Assembly (NCBI RefSeq): GCF_900188005.1
Contig: NZ_FZNR01000022.1
Span: forward strand, 62,001-126,000
Source of the DNA: Actinoplanes regularis
GTDB taxonomy: Bacteria > Actinomycetota > Actinomycetes > Mycobacteriales > Micromonosporaceae
Length of the DNA stretch: 64,000 nt
Reading direction: 5' to 3'
Position 1 is the first letter of the stretch, and every line of letters starts with the position of its first letter. The notes under the pieces are model-generated. The model saw only the letters and a program-made list of their open reading frames with translations. It did no database searches and was not told the DNA's origin. Positions 32,780 through 41,876 of the stretch are shown here, in pieces. A program made the position numbers and the translations under genes.

Positions 32780-33787
32780 GTGAACGCACTGCCATCGACC
32801 CGTTCCCTGCGCTGCGCCGTCGTGGTCAACCCGATGAAGGTCGCCGACCTCGATGAGCTGCGCCGGACCATCACCGGCGCGCTGACCGCCAAGGGGTGGC
32901 CGGAGCCGATGTGGCTGGAGACCACTGCCGACGACCCCGGCGCCGGCCAGGCCACCCAAGCCGCCCGCGACGGCGCCGAACTCGTCTTCGCCTGCGGTGG
33001 CGACGGCACCGTGATGGCTTGCGTCACCGCCCTTGCCGGCACCGACATCGCGCTGGCCGTGCTGCCCGCGGGCACCGGCAATCTGCTCGCCGCCAACCTC
33101 GGGCTCACCGGCGACCTCGCGACCGGCATCGAGGTCGTCCTGCAAGGCGGGCGCCGCCGCATCGACGTCGGCACCGTCGGCGAACAGAGCTTCGCGGTCA
33201 TGGCGGGCATGGGCTTCGACGCCCACATGCTCGACGCGACCAACGACACCGCCAAGAAGCACATCGGCTGGCTCGCCTACGCCGCCGGAGCCGCCCGCCA
33301 CCTGCGCGACCGCCCCATGCGCGTACGCATCACCCTCGATGACCGGCCGCCGCTGACCCGCCGCCCGCGCACCGTCATCGTCGGCAACGTCGGACGGCTC
33401 CAGGGCGGCCTGCGACTGCTCGCCGACGCCCAGCCCGACGACGGACTGCTCGACGTCGCCATCCTCAGCCCGCGGACCCTGCGCCACTGGCTCACCCTCG
33501 GCTGGAGTGTGCTGCGCCGCAAGGAAACCGTGCCGCGCATGGAGACCTACACCGCGACCCGGGTCGAGATCCGCAGCAAGCACGTGCAACCCCGCCAACT
33601 CGACGGCGACCTCATCGATCCCGGTAAGGAGCTACTGGTCACCGTACGCCCGCAGGCGCTGCTGCTGTGCGTCCCGCAACCGGCCGCCGACCCCGACCTC
33701 GCCCAGGACGCCGAGGCGACCAGTCGCGCCGCCGACGACATCCGCACGCCACGAATGCGTGACCGTCACTCTCTGCCCGCCGTCTGA
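32780..33787 (+). CDS. Diacylglycerol kinase-family lipid kinase
   Basis: A 335-residue protein with CAVVVNPMKV at the start, the nucleotide-binding GGDGTVMAC motif (about 73-81), VLPAGTGNLLAANLG (about 96-110) and the C-terminal LDGDLIDPG segment where the family has DGE. This is the DAGKc/YegS/LCB5 fold, which phosphorylates lipids such as diacylglycerol or phosphatidylinositol-type substrates. The C-terminal 40 residues are a polar tail. The start is ATG-like GTG 32780. Confidence 0.9.
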   Translation: MNALPSTRSLRCAVVVNPMKVADLDELRRTITGALTAKGWPEPMWLETTADDPGAGQATQAARDGAELVFACGGDGTVMACVTALAGTDIALAVLPAGTGNLLAANLGLTGDLATGIEVVLQGGRRRIDVGTVGEQSFAVMAGMGFDAHMLDATNDTAKKHIGWLAYAAGAARHLRDRPMRVRITLDDRPPLTRRPRTVIVGNVGRLQGGLRLLADAQPDDGLLDVAILSPRTLRHWLTLGWSVLRRKETVPRMETYTATRVEIRSKHVQPRQLDGDLIDPGKELLVTVRPQALLLCVPQPAADPDLAQDAEATSRAADDIRTPRMRDRHSLPAV

Positions 33788-34027
33788 CTACCTCCGTGGT
33801 TCGCGCTCGGGTCGACCTCGCTGGACTATGCGGGTGGCAATGTCAGCATGCAGACCGAACTCCGACCGGCACCTGTCTCCACCGTCGTCCGGTCGTCGAC
33901 CAGGTTCAGGTCTGACGGGAGATCGGGATCGACCAGCACACTGCAGACGCGTACCGTCAACGATGCGGCTCGTGGCGAGCCGCGGCCCCAGACCCTGGCG
34001 CACAACCAGCCGCTCGTGGGGTGAGAT

Positions 34028-34531
34028 ATGCCGCAGTACATGTCATCCGATTGCACCGTCACGGTGAGCAATCCAAGTTCAGCGCAGGTGGTAGAGATCT
34101 GCGTCGCCGGCGAGCTCGATTTGGACGCCGCGCCCATGCTGGCCGAGGTCACTGACCATCTGATCGGTCTGGCCCCGCTGCGAGTCGTCGTCGAGCTCGG
34201 CCAACTCGGCTTCGCGGGATCAGCACTGCCGAACTGGCTGGCCAGAACGCAAGACCAATTGCACGGCCGCTCGTCCCTGGCGATACGCCACCCTCAGCCG
34301 CTCATCAGCCTGGTCCTCACCATCACCGAGATGGCGCACCTCATCGACCAGGGCCGGGTCGATGGCCGAGCCCGTCCCGCATCGATGCGCTGGCCGGCGC
34401 GGCGCCGTGCCGGCCCCGGCAGGCGGATGATCCGCCGGGCTTTCCCGGCTGTTCACGCTGGTGACGAGCGTGCGGTACCCGCGACATCACCAGCGAGACT
34501 GTTTCCGTTTGCCTGCTCACAGCCCGGGTAG
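34028..34531 (+). CDS. STAS-domain protein (anti-sigma factor antagonist-like)
   Basis: A 167-residue protein from ATG 34028. Residues 15-110 form a STAS fold (VVEICVAGELDLDAAPMLAEVTDHL, RVVVELGQLGFAGSALPNWL). The phosphorylatable Ser position sits in GFAGSALP, which departs from the usual DSSG. The Arg-rich 55-residue tail after LIDQGR is unusual and could be read-out from a lost stop. Probable role: partner-switching control or sensor. Confidence 0.75.
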   Translation: MPQYMSSDCTVTVSNPSSAQVVEICVAGELDLDAAPMLAEVTDHLIGLAPLRVVVELGQLGFAGSALPNWLARTQDQLHGRSSLAIRHPQPLISLVLTITEMAHLIDQGRVDGRARPASMRWPARRRAGPGRRMIRRAFPAVHAGDERAVPATSPARLFPFACSQPG

Positions 34532-34540
34532 ATCGAGGGC

Positions 34541-35698
34541 GTGCGTCCCGTCGACAACCGTACGGTCGCGCGGTACACGATGGTCGTCATCGGCCTCGTC
34601 CTCGCGACTGTGCTGCTGCTGTTGCTGGCATACCAGACCCGGCAGGTGCTGACCTGGATCGTGATCGCGGTGTTCTTCGCGGTGGCCCTGCATCCGGCGG
34701 CGAGCTGGGTGGAGCGTCGCGTGGTGCGGCGCCGGCGGTGGCTCGCCACCCTGCTGGTGTTCCTGCTGGCGTTCGCGTTCATCGGCGGGCTGATCGCGGT
34801 CTTCGTCGTTCCGCTGGCCCGCGAGGGTGCTCAGCTGGCCGGTGATCTGCCGAAGCTGATCACGGACGTCCGTGCTGGGCGGGGCCCGGTCGGTGCTCTG
34901 GCCGAGCGGTTCCATGTGTTGGACTATCTGCAGAGCCACGCCGAGCAGCTGCGCGGCTACGCTGCCGGTCTCGGTGCGCCCACCCTGGTGGTGCTGCGCG
35001 GCGCTGCGACCAGTGTGGCGGCTGTGGTCACGATCTTCGTTCTGGCGTATCTGATGGTGCTGGAGGCCAACAAGGTCGTCGACGGTTTCCTCGGCCTGTT
35101 CGACCGGCGGCGGGCGGAGCGGATTCGCCGGGTCGGCCACGACTGCGCCAAGACGGTGACCGGCTACCTGACCGGTAACCTGCTCATCAGCGTGGTCTGC
35201 GGCCTGCTCACCTATGCCGTACTGGCGGTCCTCGGGGTCCCGTTCGCCGGGCTGATCGCCCTGTTCGTCGGGCTGGTCGACCTGATTCCGCTGGTCGGTG
35301 CGACGCTGGGGGCGGTGGTCGGCGTTGTTGCCGCGTTCACCCAGTCGGTGACCGCGGGCATCGTGGTCATCGTCTTCTTCGTGGTCTATCAGCAGGTGGA
35401 GAACCATCTGCTGCAGCCGCTGATCTTCGCCCGGACGGTGAAACTCAACCCGCTGGCGGTGCTCCTCGCGATCCTGATCGGGGTGGATCTGGCGGGCATC
35501 CTGGGTGCGCTGCTGGCTATCCCGGTCGCCGGGATCATCCAGATCATCGCCCGGGACCTCCGGGACACCCACCGCAGCCGGCTCACGGCCGACACGGAAT
35601 ACCCGCCGGTCTCGTACGTCGATGACCCCGACTCGTCCGATCACGCCCTGCAGCTCCCGCGGCACCCGGCCGCCGGTGAAGCCGCGCCGACCCGCTGA
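34541..35698 (+). CDS. AI-2E family membrane protein
   Basis: A 385-residue protein from GTG 34541 with about eight membrane helices arranged as in the AI-2E/YdiK/PerM family (ATVLLLLLAYQTRQVLTWIVIAVFFAVALHP, then the conserved QQVENHLLQPLIFARTVKLNPLAVLLAIL near 285-313). Family members export small molecules or act as Na+/H+ antiporters; the cargo is not deducible. It has an acidic/polar C-terminal tail. It begins ten bases after the STAS gene, so co-expression is possible. Confidence 0.9.
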   Translation: MRPVDNRTVARYTMVVIGLVLATVLLLLLAYQTRQVLTWIVIAVFFAVALHPAASWVERRVVRRRRWLATLLVFLLAFAFIGGLIAVFVVPLAREGAQLAGDLPKLITDVRAGRGPVGALAERFHVLDYLQSHAEQLRGYAAGLGAPTLVVLRGAATSVAAVVTIFVLAYLMVLEANKVVDGFLGLFDRRRAERIRRVGHDCAKTVTGYLTGNLLISVVCGLLTYAVLAVLGVPFAGLIALFVGLVDLIPLVGATLGAVVGVVAAFTQSVTAGIVVIVFFVVYQQVENHLLQPLIFARTVKLNPLAVLLAILIGVDLAGILGALLAIPVAGIIQIIARDLRDTHRSRLTADTEYPPVSYVDDPDSSDHALQLPRHPAAGEAAPTR

Positions 35699-36129
35699 AT
35701 CCGCAGCGTCGGCTGGCTCGAACTCAGCGAGCGGCTGTCCCATACCGCGCTCCTGCCCGGTCGCCCATCCGACGCAGCCTCGATCTGATCTTCCGCGACG
35801 AACCGTGCAACCAAGCGCCCGTGGACGGGCGTCACCGGCCGAAGCAACATCGGGGCTGGCGCCAACGGCTAATGCGCGCCGGGTATGGGCGTGCCCGCCC
35901 TCGTCGGCTGACAGAGCCCGCCCGCCTCAAACGCTGCGGACGAACGAACCCGACTGGATTGGTCAGGTAGTCGAGCGGCGCACTTTCGGGTGTGGCCGAA
36001 GCTCAGTGGCTGGGCCGTCGACGGCGCCAGGGCTGGAGAACACCACCGGAGGGGCCGCGGGCCGGACGGGCGCCCGCGGCACCCAGTCCGCTGCCACCAA
36101 CTCAGCTGCGGGTCCTAATCGCCGCTTTG
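35699..36129. other. Intergenic region leading into the IS remnant
   Basis: No supported gene. The sequence before about 36100 does not match a transposase in any frame, so the 5' part of the IS was lost or replaced here. Confidence 0.5.
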
Positions 36130-36487
36130 GAGGACGACCCCGGCCTGCTCACCGCCCGGCCAGGACAGCTGATCATCGCGTACAAGGGCTGCGTCTCCGC
36201 TGAACTCGACCGCTGGCTGGCCGAACGCGGAGCCCGGCTGCTGCGGCGCTCCTACCGCAACCGGACCCCACATCCCGACGAACCCCTGCTCAAACCCGTC
36301 CGCCAGTTAATCGAGTCGGTCAAAGACACTCAGAGGCCAACTCGATCTTGAATTGCATGGCGGCCGCAGCATCGAAGGCGTCGGCGCCCGCATCGCCCAG
36401 CGACTGCTCGCCATGACCGCCGCGATCTGGCATAACCGCACCACCGGACAGCCCCTGACCAGGTCCTTAATCGCGTGCGACCACTGA
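36130..36487 (+). pseudogene. IS982-like transposase fragment A
   Basis: The fragment encodes the transposase C-terminal part: DDPGLLTARPGQLIIAYKG, LAERGARLLRRSYRNRTPHP and LLKPVRQLIESVKDT. Then, after a 2-base deletion near 36333, LELHGGRSIEGVGARIAQRL, LAMTAAIWHNRTTGQPLT and RSLIACDH follow to TGA 36487. The catalytic N-terminal part is absent. Assignment to IS982 rests on the remembered ending of that family and is tentative. Confidence 0.75.
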
Positions 36488-36512
36488 CCTCAGTTATGAC
36501 TTACGCGTCTTA
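36378..36512 (+). repeat. IS right end, inverted repeat arm A
   Basis: About 135 bp running from GCGTCGGCGCCCGC through the transposase C-terminus to an end reading ACTTACGCGTCTTAG. It is repeated in inverted orientation at 38511-38645 with only a few differences (for example CTGCTCGCC versus CTGTTCGCC). The arms enclose 2.0 kb with the PVARP-repeat gene. Confidence 0.85.
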
Positions 36513-37379
36513 GTTCCGAGGCGCCAGCCGAGGGGGAATGCCGCCGACCGGGACCGCGAACGGGCGGGCCACCGGGACTCCGACCGGGACTGCGACCGGG
36601 CGAGCCACCGGGACTCCGAACGGGCGGGCCACCGGTACCGGGACACCGACCGGGCGGGTGACCGGGACTCCGAACGGGCGGGCCACCGGTACCCGGACAC
36701 CGACCGGGACTGCGACCGGGCGAGCCACCGGGACATCGACCGGGACTCGGAACGGGCGGGCCACCGGGACATTGACCGGGCGGGCGACCGGTACCGGGAC
36801 ATCGACCGGGCGGGCGACCGGGCGGGCCACCGGGACATCGACGACCGGTACCGCGACATCGACCGGGACTGCGACCGGGCGGGCCACCGGGACATCGACC
36901 GGGCGGGCCACCGGCACCGGGACTCCGAACGGGCGGGCCACCGGGACATTGACCGGGCGGGCCACCGGGACCGGGACATCGACCGGGACTTCGAACGGGC
37001 GGGCCACCGGGACATTGACCGGGCGGGCCACCGGCGCCGGGACACCGACCGGGACTCCGAACGGGCGGGCCACCGGGACATCGACCGGGCGGGCCACCGG
37101 GACCGGGACACCGACCGGGACTTCGAACGGGCGGGCCACCGGGCGGGCCACCAGGACTCCGGCCGGGCGGGCCAGCGGGACTCCGAATGGACGGGCCACC
37201 GGGCCACCGACCGGTGGGGGCGCCGGCACCGGCACCGGCGCGCGGACGACGGTGCCGCGCGGGTTGACCGACTGCGTGCCGAGGGCGGTCCCGGCCTGGG
37301 CGGCCGCCGGGGCCAGCAACAACGCTCCGGCCGTCATGATCCCGACGCTCAGCGCCTTACGAACCCACATCTTCTTCAT
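36510..37379 (-). CDS. Secreted PVARP-repeat protein
   Basis: A 289-residue protein from ATG 37379 behind GGGAG. MKKMWVRKALSVGIMTAGAL and an AQA cleavage site (about 29-31) form a signal peptide. From about residue 50 the chain is built of degenerate repeats such as PVARPFGVPV, PVARPVNVPVARP and VGVPVPVARP, nearly free of acidic residues other than scattered Asp and of cysteine. At DNA level it is a GC-rich minisatellite. A secreted, extended Pro/Val-rich polypeptide is expected. The stop codon lies in the adjoining IS end, so the C-terminus may have been trimmed by the insertion. Coding is supported by the intact frame and signal peptide; function unknown. Confidence 0.75.
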   Translation of the reverse strand: MKKMWVRKALSVGIMTAGALLLAPAAAQAGTALGTQSVNPRGTVVRAPVPVPAPPPVGGPVARPFGVPLARPAGVLVARPVARPFEVPVGVPVPVARPVDVPVARPFGVPVGVPAPVARPVNVPVARPFEVPVDVPVPVARPVNVPVARPFGVPVPVARPVDVPVARPVAVPVDVAVPVVDVPVARPVARPVDVPVPVARPVNVPVARPFRVPVDVPVARPVAVPVGVRVPVARPFGVPVTRPVGVPVPVARPFGVPVARPVAVPVGVPVARPFAVPVGGIPPRLAPRN

Positions 37380-38227
37380 GAGAACGAGCTCCCTTTCCAA
37401 ATGGTCAGTACGGGTTTCCGCGTATTCAATTGTCGATTCTGGAACGTTGTTTTTTGGTGCAGCGGTGTCCTGGGGCGTTTTGTCTGTCCGGGGACCCGCT
37501 CGTCGAGGTGCGCCCATGAGGTGTCGCCTGGTGCTGCGGTAATGGCTCGGGCGCGCGCGATTCGCCCTCGTGCGTAAACGGTTCGGGAATCACGGCCCGT
37601 CGGAGAGCACGGCGCCTGTCCGAGGTACGCCGCCGGCGGCCATCACCAGTCAGGTGAGACGGTCGTCACCGGGCGCGACCGGGCAGCGGTGGCAGGCCAC
37701 CGGAGCGCTCGCGATTCCGGCCGGAGGAACGGCCGACGGGCCGCTCTCCGTGGAGGATCGCGGTCCACCGGCCGGGATGCCGCTGACCGCCCCGAGGTTC
37801 ATCCGCGTCGGCGCGGATCCGTCACCACCGGGCAGGTCCTCCGGGATCGCCTCCGGCGCGACCGGCCGGGCGGCCGGGGCATGCCGATGGGCGTGTGCCC
37901 GGGGAGGGGGCTTGGCGCGCCGAGTCGGCCTGTGGCCGGCGAGGGCACGGAAGGCCCGGATGCCGCCGCTCGCCTTCACGAGCACCGCCGCCACGGCACC
38001 CGACGCCGCACGCGGCGTGCGCTCGACCCTCCGGCCCGGCATCGGCCTCACCCCTCGCCGTCGGCCTCGCTTTAATACTCCGGTTCTTCCGGAACAAGCG
38101 ATGTCGGCCACTCGGTATCGGTAACGACGTGAGCGATCGGAAAGTCACGTGGGCAAATCACGAAGATCATATAAATCAAACGTAAGAATGCAAGACTGGT
38201 CGAACGGGAGCGCGGCAACCGTATTGT
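37380..38227. other. Region with overlapping frames on both strands, no gene assigned
   Basis: Frames of 153 codons (minus) and 184 codons (plus) overlap at 37570-38124; both are Arg/Ala/Pro-biased and lack a ribosome site or family. The stretch 38140-38200 is AT-rich for this genome and may hold a promoter for the 38228 frame. Confidence 0.4.
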
Positions 38228-38491
38228 GTGTATGGTCGTCGGCGAATCGCCGGGGCGAATGCGTTCCAGGGCGAAGGCGACGGCTGGATGAGCTGGCTGA
38301 TCGTTGCCGGCCGCACCCCGAAGCAAGCCGAGCAGGTACCGACCTGGCGGACCGCGACAGTTCGGGGCGTAACGGCCTTTGCTGAGGCCAACGCGAAGGT
38401 ATGGGCCGAGATCGATACCGGGAGCGCCGATCCTTGGACGCTGGGAATCATGACCGCGTCTGAAACTTGGCGGAAGTACCGGCAGGAGTGA
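38228..38491 (+). CDS. Hypothetical protein between the IS arms
   Basis: 87 codons from GTG 38228. The composition (GDGWMSWLIVAGRTPKQAEQ, VWAEIDTGSADPWTLGIMTA) looks like real coding sequence, but no family is recognised and the ribosome site is weak. It lies just inside the right IS arm. Confidence 0.45.
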   Translation: MYGRRRIAGANAFQGEGDGWMSWLIVAGRTPKQAEQVPTWRTATVRGVTAFAEANAKVWAEIDTGSADPWTLGIMTASETWRKYRQE

Positions 38492-38510
38492 CGACGAGCG
38501 TGAGGTCCAG

Positions 38511-38645
38511 CTAGACGAGTAAGTCCTAACGGAAGTCAGTGGTCGCACGCGATTAATGACCTGGTCAGGGGCTGTCCGGTGGTGCGGTTGTGCCAGATCG
38601 CGGCGGTCATGGCGAACAGTCGCTGGGCGATGCGGGCGCCGACGC
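38511..38645 (-). repeat. IS right end, inverted repeat arm B
   Basis: This is the reverse complement of arm A (36378-36512), again carrying the last codons of an IS982-like transposase on the minus strand (ending at 38540) and the outer end CTAGACGAGTAAG. Its inner border joins directly to the IS630-like remnant. Confidence 0.85.
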
Positions 38646-39383
38646 GCTGACCGAGGCCGCCAACGCCCAAGGCATCCAGGTCGGGCGTTCCCAGGTACGG
38701 CGGATACTGTTGGCCGACGGGGCCCGATGGCGACAGGTCCGCTCATGGGCGGTGTCCAAGGACCCGCAGTTCGTCCCAAAAGAACAGCCGTCATCGAGCT
38801 CTACACCCGTGCGCCGGAGAACACCACGGTCGTCTGCGTCGACGAACTCGGCCCACTGATCCCGCGCGTCTACCCGGCTCAGCCCGGCTGGACCGCCGAC
38901 GGCAACCGGGTCAAGGAAGAAGTCGCCTACTGGCGTGAACCGGCCAAGACCTAGGTCTACGGCGGGCTGCGCATCCGTGACGGGCACGCGGTCACGATGT
39001 GCGCCGACCGGCGTAACAGCCTCTGCTACCAGGACTTTCTCACACTGCTGGAGAAGGGCAATCCGGCCGGAGAGATCGTTGTGGTCACCGACAACCTGTC
39101 CTCGCACACCTCGGTATCGACCCGCGAATGGACCCTCGGGCATCCGCGGATCCGGCAGGTGTTCATCCCCGAGAACGCCTGCTGGCTCAATCTGCAGGAG
39201 CCATGGTGGCGGATGTTCCGTCGGCAAGGACTCGCCGGCCAGCAGTTAGCCAGCGGCAGCGACATCCGCACCGTGACAGCGGTAGCCACCGGTCAGCTCA
39301 ACGCGAAGGCCAAACCCTGGATCTGGGGGGCGACCGCCGCCACCGAACGCGTCAACCGCCTGAAAGCCACGTACAAGATTTAA
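38646..39383 (+). pseudogene. IS630-family transposase remnant
   Basis: The order ADALTEAANAQGIQVGRSQV, ILLADGARWRQVRSW, then, after a frameshift near 38780, VVCVDELGPLIPRVYPAQPG, GNRVKEEVAYWREPAKT, an in-frame TAG at 38953, VYGGLRIRDGHAVTMCADRR, VVTDNLSSHTS, CWLNLQEPWWRMFRRQGLAG and ATERVNRLKATYKI follows IS630 transposases. Asp in DEL, Asp in TDN and Glu in QEPW are the DDE residues. The N-terminal HTH part was replaced by arm B. The gene is dead: truncated 5', one frameshift, one nonsense codon (probably W to stop). Confidence 0.85.
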
Positions 39384-39439
39384 GGAACGACGCACCAGGA
39401 GGGCGGGACGAGATCTGCTGGGATGCGCCCTGGGGCGGT

Positions 39440-40231
39440 TCAGCGGTGCAGTCGTAGCCACGACGTAGGCCGCAAGCGGGCACGGCGTGCCGCGGCCTGC
39501 CGCCGCCGGGTGACGACGACCGCCGTGCCGATCACGGCCGCGACAGCAGCGGCGATCGCCGTCGGCGGCAGCGCTCGGCGCACCGTGGGATTCCGGCTCG
39601 CCTCGACAGCCCGGCCCTTCACGGTGCTCGCGGCCTGCCCGGTCTTGCCCTTCGCCGCTGCCAGTTGTTGCCGGATCCGGCCACCGGTGCCACTGAGCGC
39701 CTGCCGGGCGCGGGTCTTGACGTCGGTCTTGGCCGCCAGCGCCTGCACGGTGTCACCGAGGCCGGTGCGGGTCTGCTCGATCTCGTCACGTAGGTGCCGC
39801 GACTGGGTGGGAACCTGGGAAGAAGTCATGAATGCCGTCCTCGCTGCTTGCGGCTTTTCTCGAGGCTTCGGCTTCATCGAACTGCTGACACGTTTCAGCG
39901 CTTTCGTGGTCAGTGCGTCCTGCTCCTTCCCGGACAGCCTCACGTAGGCGAGTGACGACTCGCACCGCTCGCGTAGGTCGTCGCGGTCGAACCAGCGCAA
40001 GGGATGGCGCGGGTGGGCGGTGTCGTAGATGCCCTGGCCGTGGGCTTCCATGATTAGCAGGTCGTGGCGCCGATAGTCATTTGCTTCTTCCGGAGGAAGT
40101 AGGGCGCTGAGCATCTGATCGCGCCAGTCCCACACCGACTCCTCGTCGTCATCCCAGTCCTGCGGATCGCGGTGATTGAGGCCCCGATACATGTCGAGAA
40201 CGTCGCCGGCGCTTGGTGGGTCGGTGTTCAT
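39440..40231 (-). CDS. Hypothetical acidic domain fused to a DUF3618-like protein
   Basis: One uninterrupted frame. The C-terminal 129 residues from Met 39829 (SRHLRDEIEQTRTGLGDTVQALAAKTDVKTRAR ... one helix AAAVAAVIGTAVVVT ... Arg-rich tail) are a typical DUF3618 membrane protein, with its own GAGGACGG site before ATG 39829. The 134 residues before it (MNTDPPSAGDVLDMYRGL, DDDEESVWDWRDQML) have strong GC3 coding bias and continue in the same frame. It is either a fusion from 40231 or beyond, or two genes joined by stop loss. The bias even extends toward about 40380, so the true start is unclear. Confidence 0.6.
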   Translation of the reverse strand: MNTDPPSAGDVLDMYRGLNHRDPQDWDDDEESVWDWRDQMLSALLPPEEANDYRRHDLLIMEAHGQGIYDTAHPRHPLRWFDRDDLRERCESSLAYVRLSGKEQDALTTKALKRVSSSMKPKPREKPQAARTAFMTSSQVPTQSRHLRDEIEQTRTGLGDTVQALAAKTDVKTRARQALSGTGGRIRQQLAAAKGKTGQAASTVKGRAVEASRNPTVRRALPPTAIAAAVAAVIGTAVVVTRRRQAAARRARLRPTSWLRLHR

Positions 40232-40962
40232 GATGACGATCGACAGGGCGTATTCGTCGGCGAGGCACACGGGCCGGGGGATCCGGCCTTCGCCAAGTTC
40301 ATGACCGACCCGCATGATGCGCTCGCCCATCCGTACCAGCGCATGGGCGCCGGGGGCTCGCAACACCAAGCACCGCCGTTCACAAAATCTATGCCGGAGC
40401 GAGTAGACATGCTCGCCGTCGTCGGTTAACGTTCCTCTGGTCGAGAACGAAGCATCACAAAAGACGCGGACGAGAACCGCCCTGCTGAGGCGAAGGAACT
40501 GGACCGACAACGATCCGGTTCAGGCATGTCGCAGTTCGAGGTACCAGGCACGACGCAGTGACAGCAGAGTTCAGCAGGATCCCGGGTTTGTTGGTGCAGG
40601 TTTCCCGGGTGCTCGAGGTGGCGGGGCCGAAGTGGTGTCAGGGCTTCGCCGCAGGCAGGGAACGTTCGTCGCACGTGTTCGGGGCCATGAAGTCGCGTGG
40701 GGTTCCGGCACCGGCGGACCGGTACAAGGTTGTGGATAGATATAGATGGAAGTCAGAGGAAAGGGAGGGCTGCGCACCGTTGGATCGCCCGCTACCGGCC
40801 GCATGTGATGGGTTGGGCGCGGACACCGCAGTTTCCATCGAACGAGAGGTGGTCTCCGGTCACGCTTACGCGATCCTCGCACCCGAGGTCCGAACCCTGG
40901 GCTGGTGCGGAAACGACAAGCCGACGCTCCTGTCGGTAGATGGTGTAAGACCCGCAACCCTT
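40232..40962. other. Region with weak coding signal, no gene assigned
   Basis: The first about 150 bases may still belong to the minus-strand gene before it. Beyond 40440 there are only short frames without ribosome sites; the 146-codon plus-strand frame (40558-40998) ends inside the hairpin at 40963 and has no family. Confidence 0.4.
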
Positions 40963-40992
40963 GGGCCCCGGCGCTTTCAAGCGCCGGGGCCC
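40963..40992 (+). terminator. Perfect 14-bp hairpin upstream of the MerR gene
   Basis: GGGCCCCGGCGCTT (40963-40976) and AAGCGCCGGGGCCC (40979-40992) are perfectly inverted with a two-base centre (a four- to six-base loop in RNA). It ends 18 bases before ATG 41011, so it either terminates upstream transcription, or lies in the leader or operator of the MerR gene. Confidence 0.6.
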
Positions 40993-41010
40993 TCGTGATG
41001 GAAGGTGTTC

Positions 41011-41316
41011 ATGGGCCAACCCGATGACATGCTCGATGATGAGGACTACCCCGCCTACACGATGGGCCGCGCCGCGGAGATCATCGGCTGCACGCCGGAT
41101 TTCCTGCGCCGGCTCGGCGACGCGAAACTGATCGACCCGCTGCGGTCCGGCGGCGGGCACCGCCGCTACTCCCGCTACCAACTCCGGCTGGCCGGCCGGG
41201 CGCGGGAGATGTGCGACCAGGGCACCGACCTGGTATCCGCCTGCCGCATCATCATCCTCGAAGACCAGCTCGCCGAGGCCCTGCGCCTCAATCAGTCCCG
41301 CCGGCCCGACGACTGA
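41011..41316 (+). CDS. MerR-family transcriptional regulator
   Basis: A 101-residue protein from ATG 41011 with GGAAGG five bases before. YTMGRAAEIIGCTPDFLRRLGDAKLIDPLRSGGGHRRYSRYQLRL is a MerR-type winged helix (about 17-62); the short C-terminal helix (QGTDLVSACRIIILEDQLAEAL) suits dimerisation without a ligand domain, as in HspR-like or orphan MerR proteins. Target unknown. Confidence 0.88.
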   Translation: MGQPDDMLDDEDYPAYTMGRAAEIIGCTPDFLRRLGDAKLIDPLRSGGGHRRYSRYQLRLAGRAREMCDQGTDLVSACRIIILEDQLAEALRLNQSRRPDD

Positions 41317-41393
41317 CCACCGTCCTGCCCATCACACGCGGGCAGGTAATCCCCGAGGTGACGCGAACCAGCCGCCCCCTGCTCTCAACGCTG

Positions 41394-41666
41394 TCAGGGC
41401 AGGGGCCGATCCTCGTCGACGGGCAGGAACGTCTGCCCGTCGTCACCGGCCGCCGGCGCCAGACGATCGGCGCGCTGCGCGATCGCGTCCGCCTGCACCA
41501 GTACCGCATCACCGAGAGCTCGCAACCGTGCCGCTGCTCTCCCGCTACGCGCGGCGACCGCGCCGGCATGCAGCCGTGCCGCGGCGCGGCGCAGTTGCTG
41601 TGCCGTCGATCGCATCACCGCAGCGGTACGCATCTTCTCCCGGCCGCTGAACTCCTGCCCCGCCAT
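41394..41666 (-). CDS. Small basic helical protein
   Basis: 90 residues from ATG 41666 behind GGAAGG. Ala/Arg-rich amphipathic helices (MRSTAQQLRRAAARLHAGAVAARSGRAAARLRALGDAVLVQADAIAQRADRL) and a short acidic tail. Codon use is good. No family; the in-frame ATG at 41699 is a less likely start. Confidence 0.55.
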   Translation of the reverse strand: MAGQEFSGREKMRTAAVMRSTAQQLRRAAARLHAGAVAARSGRAAARLRALGDAVLVQADAIAQRADRLAPAAGDDGQTFLPVDEDRPLP

Positions 41667-41876
41667 CTGCCCGCCCTTCCCGCAATCCGTGCGTGTCATA
41701 CCGCGCCGCGGCTGGGCGGGAACCAGAAGAAGATGACCAGAAGAAGATAACCACCCTCCCTACCCCTGCGGCGATGCGCCGAGCCCCTACATCAAGCGAG
41801 CTGTCGAGCGGCATGACCGGTCCCGACCCTGGCCGATCGGCGGACACCAACTGCGGGCTGTGTCTACCGTGGCGGG

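Noticed and set aside
36540..37210. CRISPR-like regular repeats
   Set aside because: The repeat units are 12-30 bp, degenerate and in-frame codon repeats without unique spacers, and no cas genes are present.
36538..37542. A 334-codon plus-strand frame (GRATGTSTGRATG-type repeats) opposite the PVARP gene
   Set aside because: It is the antisense read-out of the minisatellite. It has no signal peptide or ribosome site, while the minus strand has both.
37570..38124. Opposing frames of 153 and 184 codons as possible genes
   Set aside because: Neither has a ribosome site, family motif or typical amino-acid composition. I left the region unassigned.
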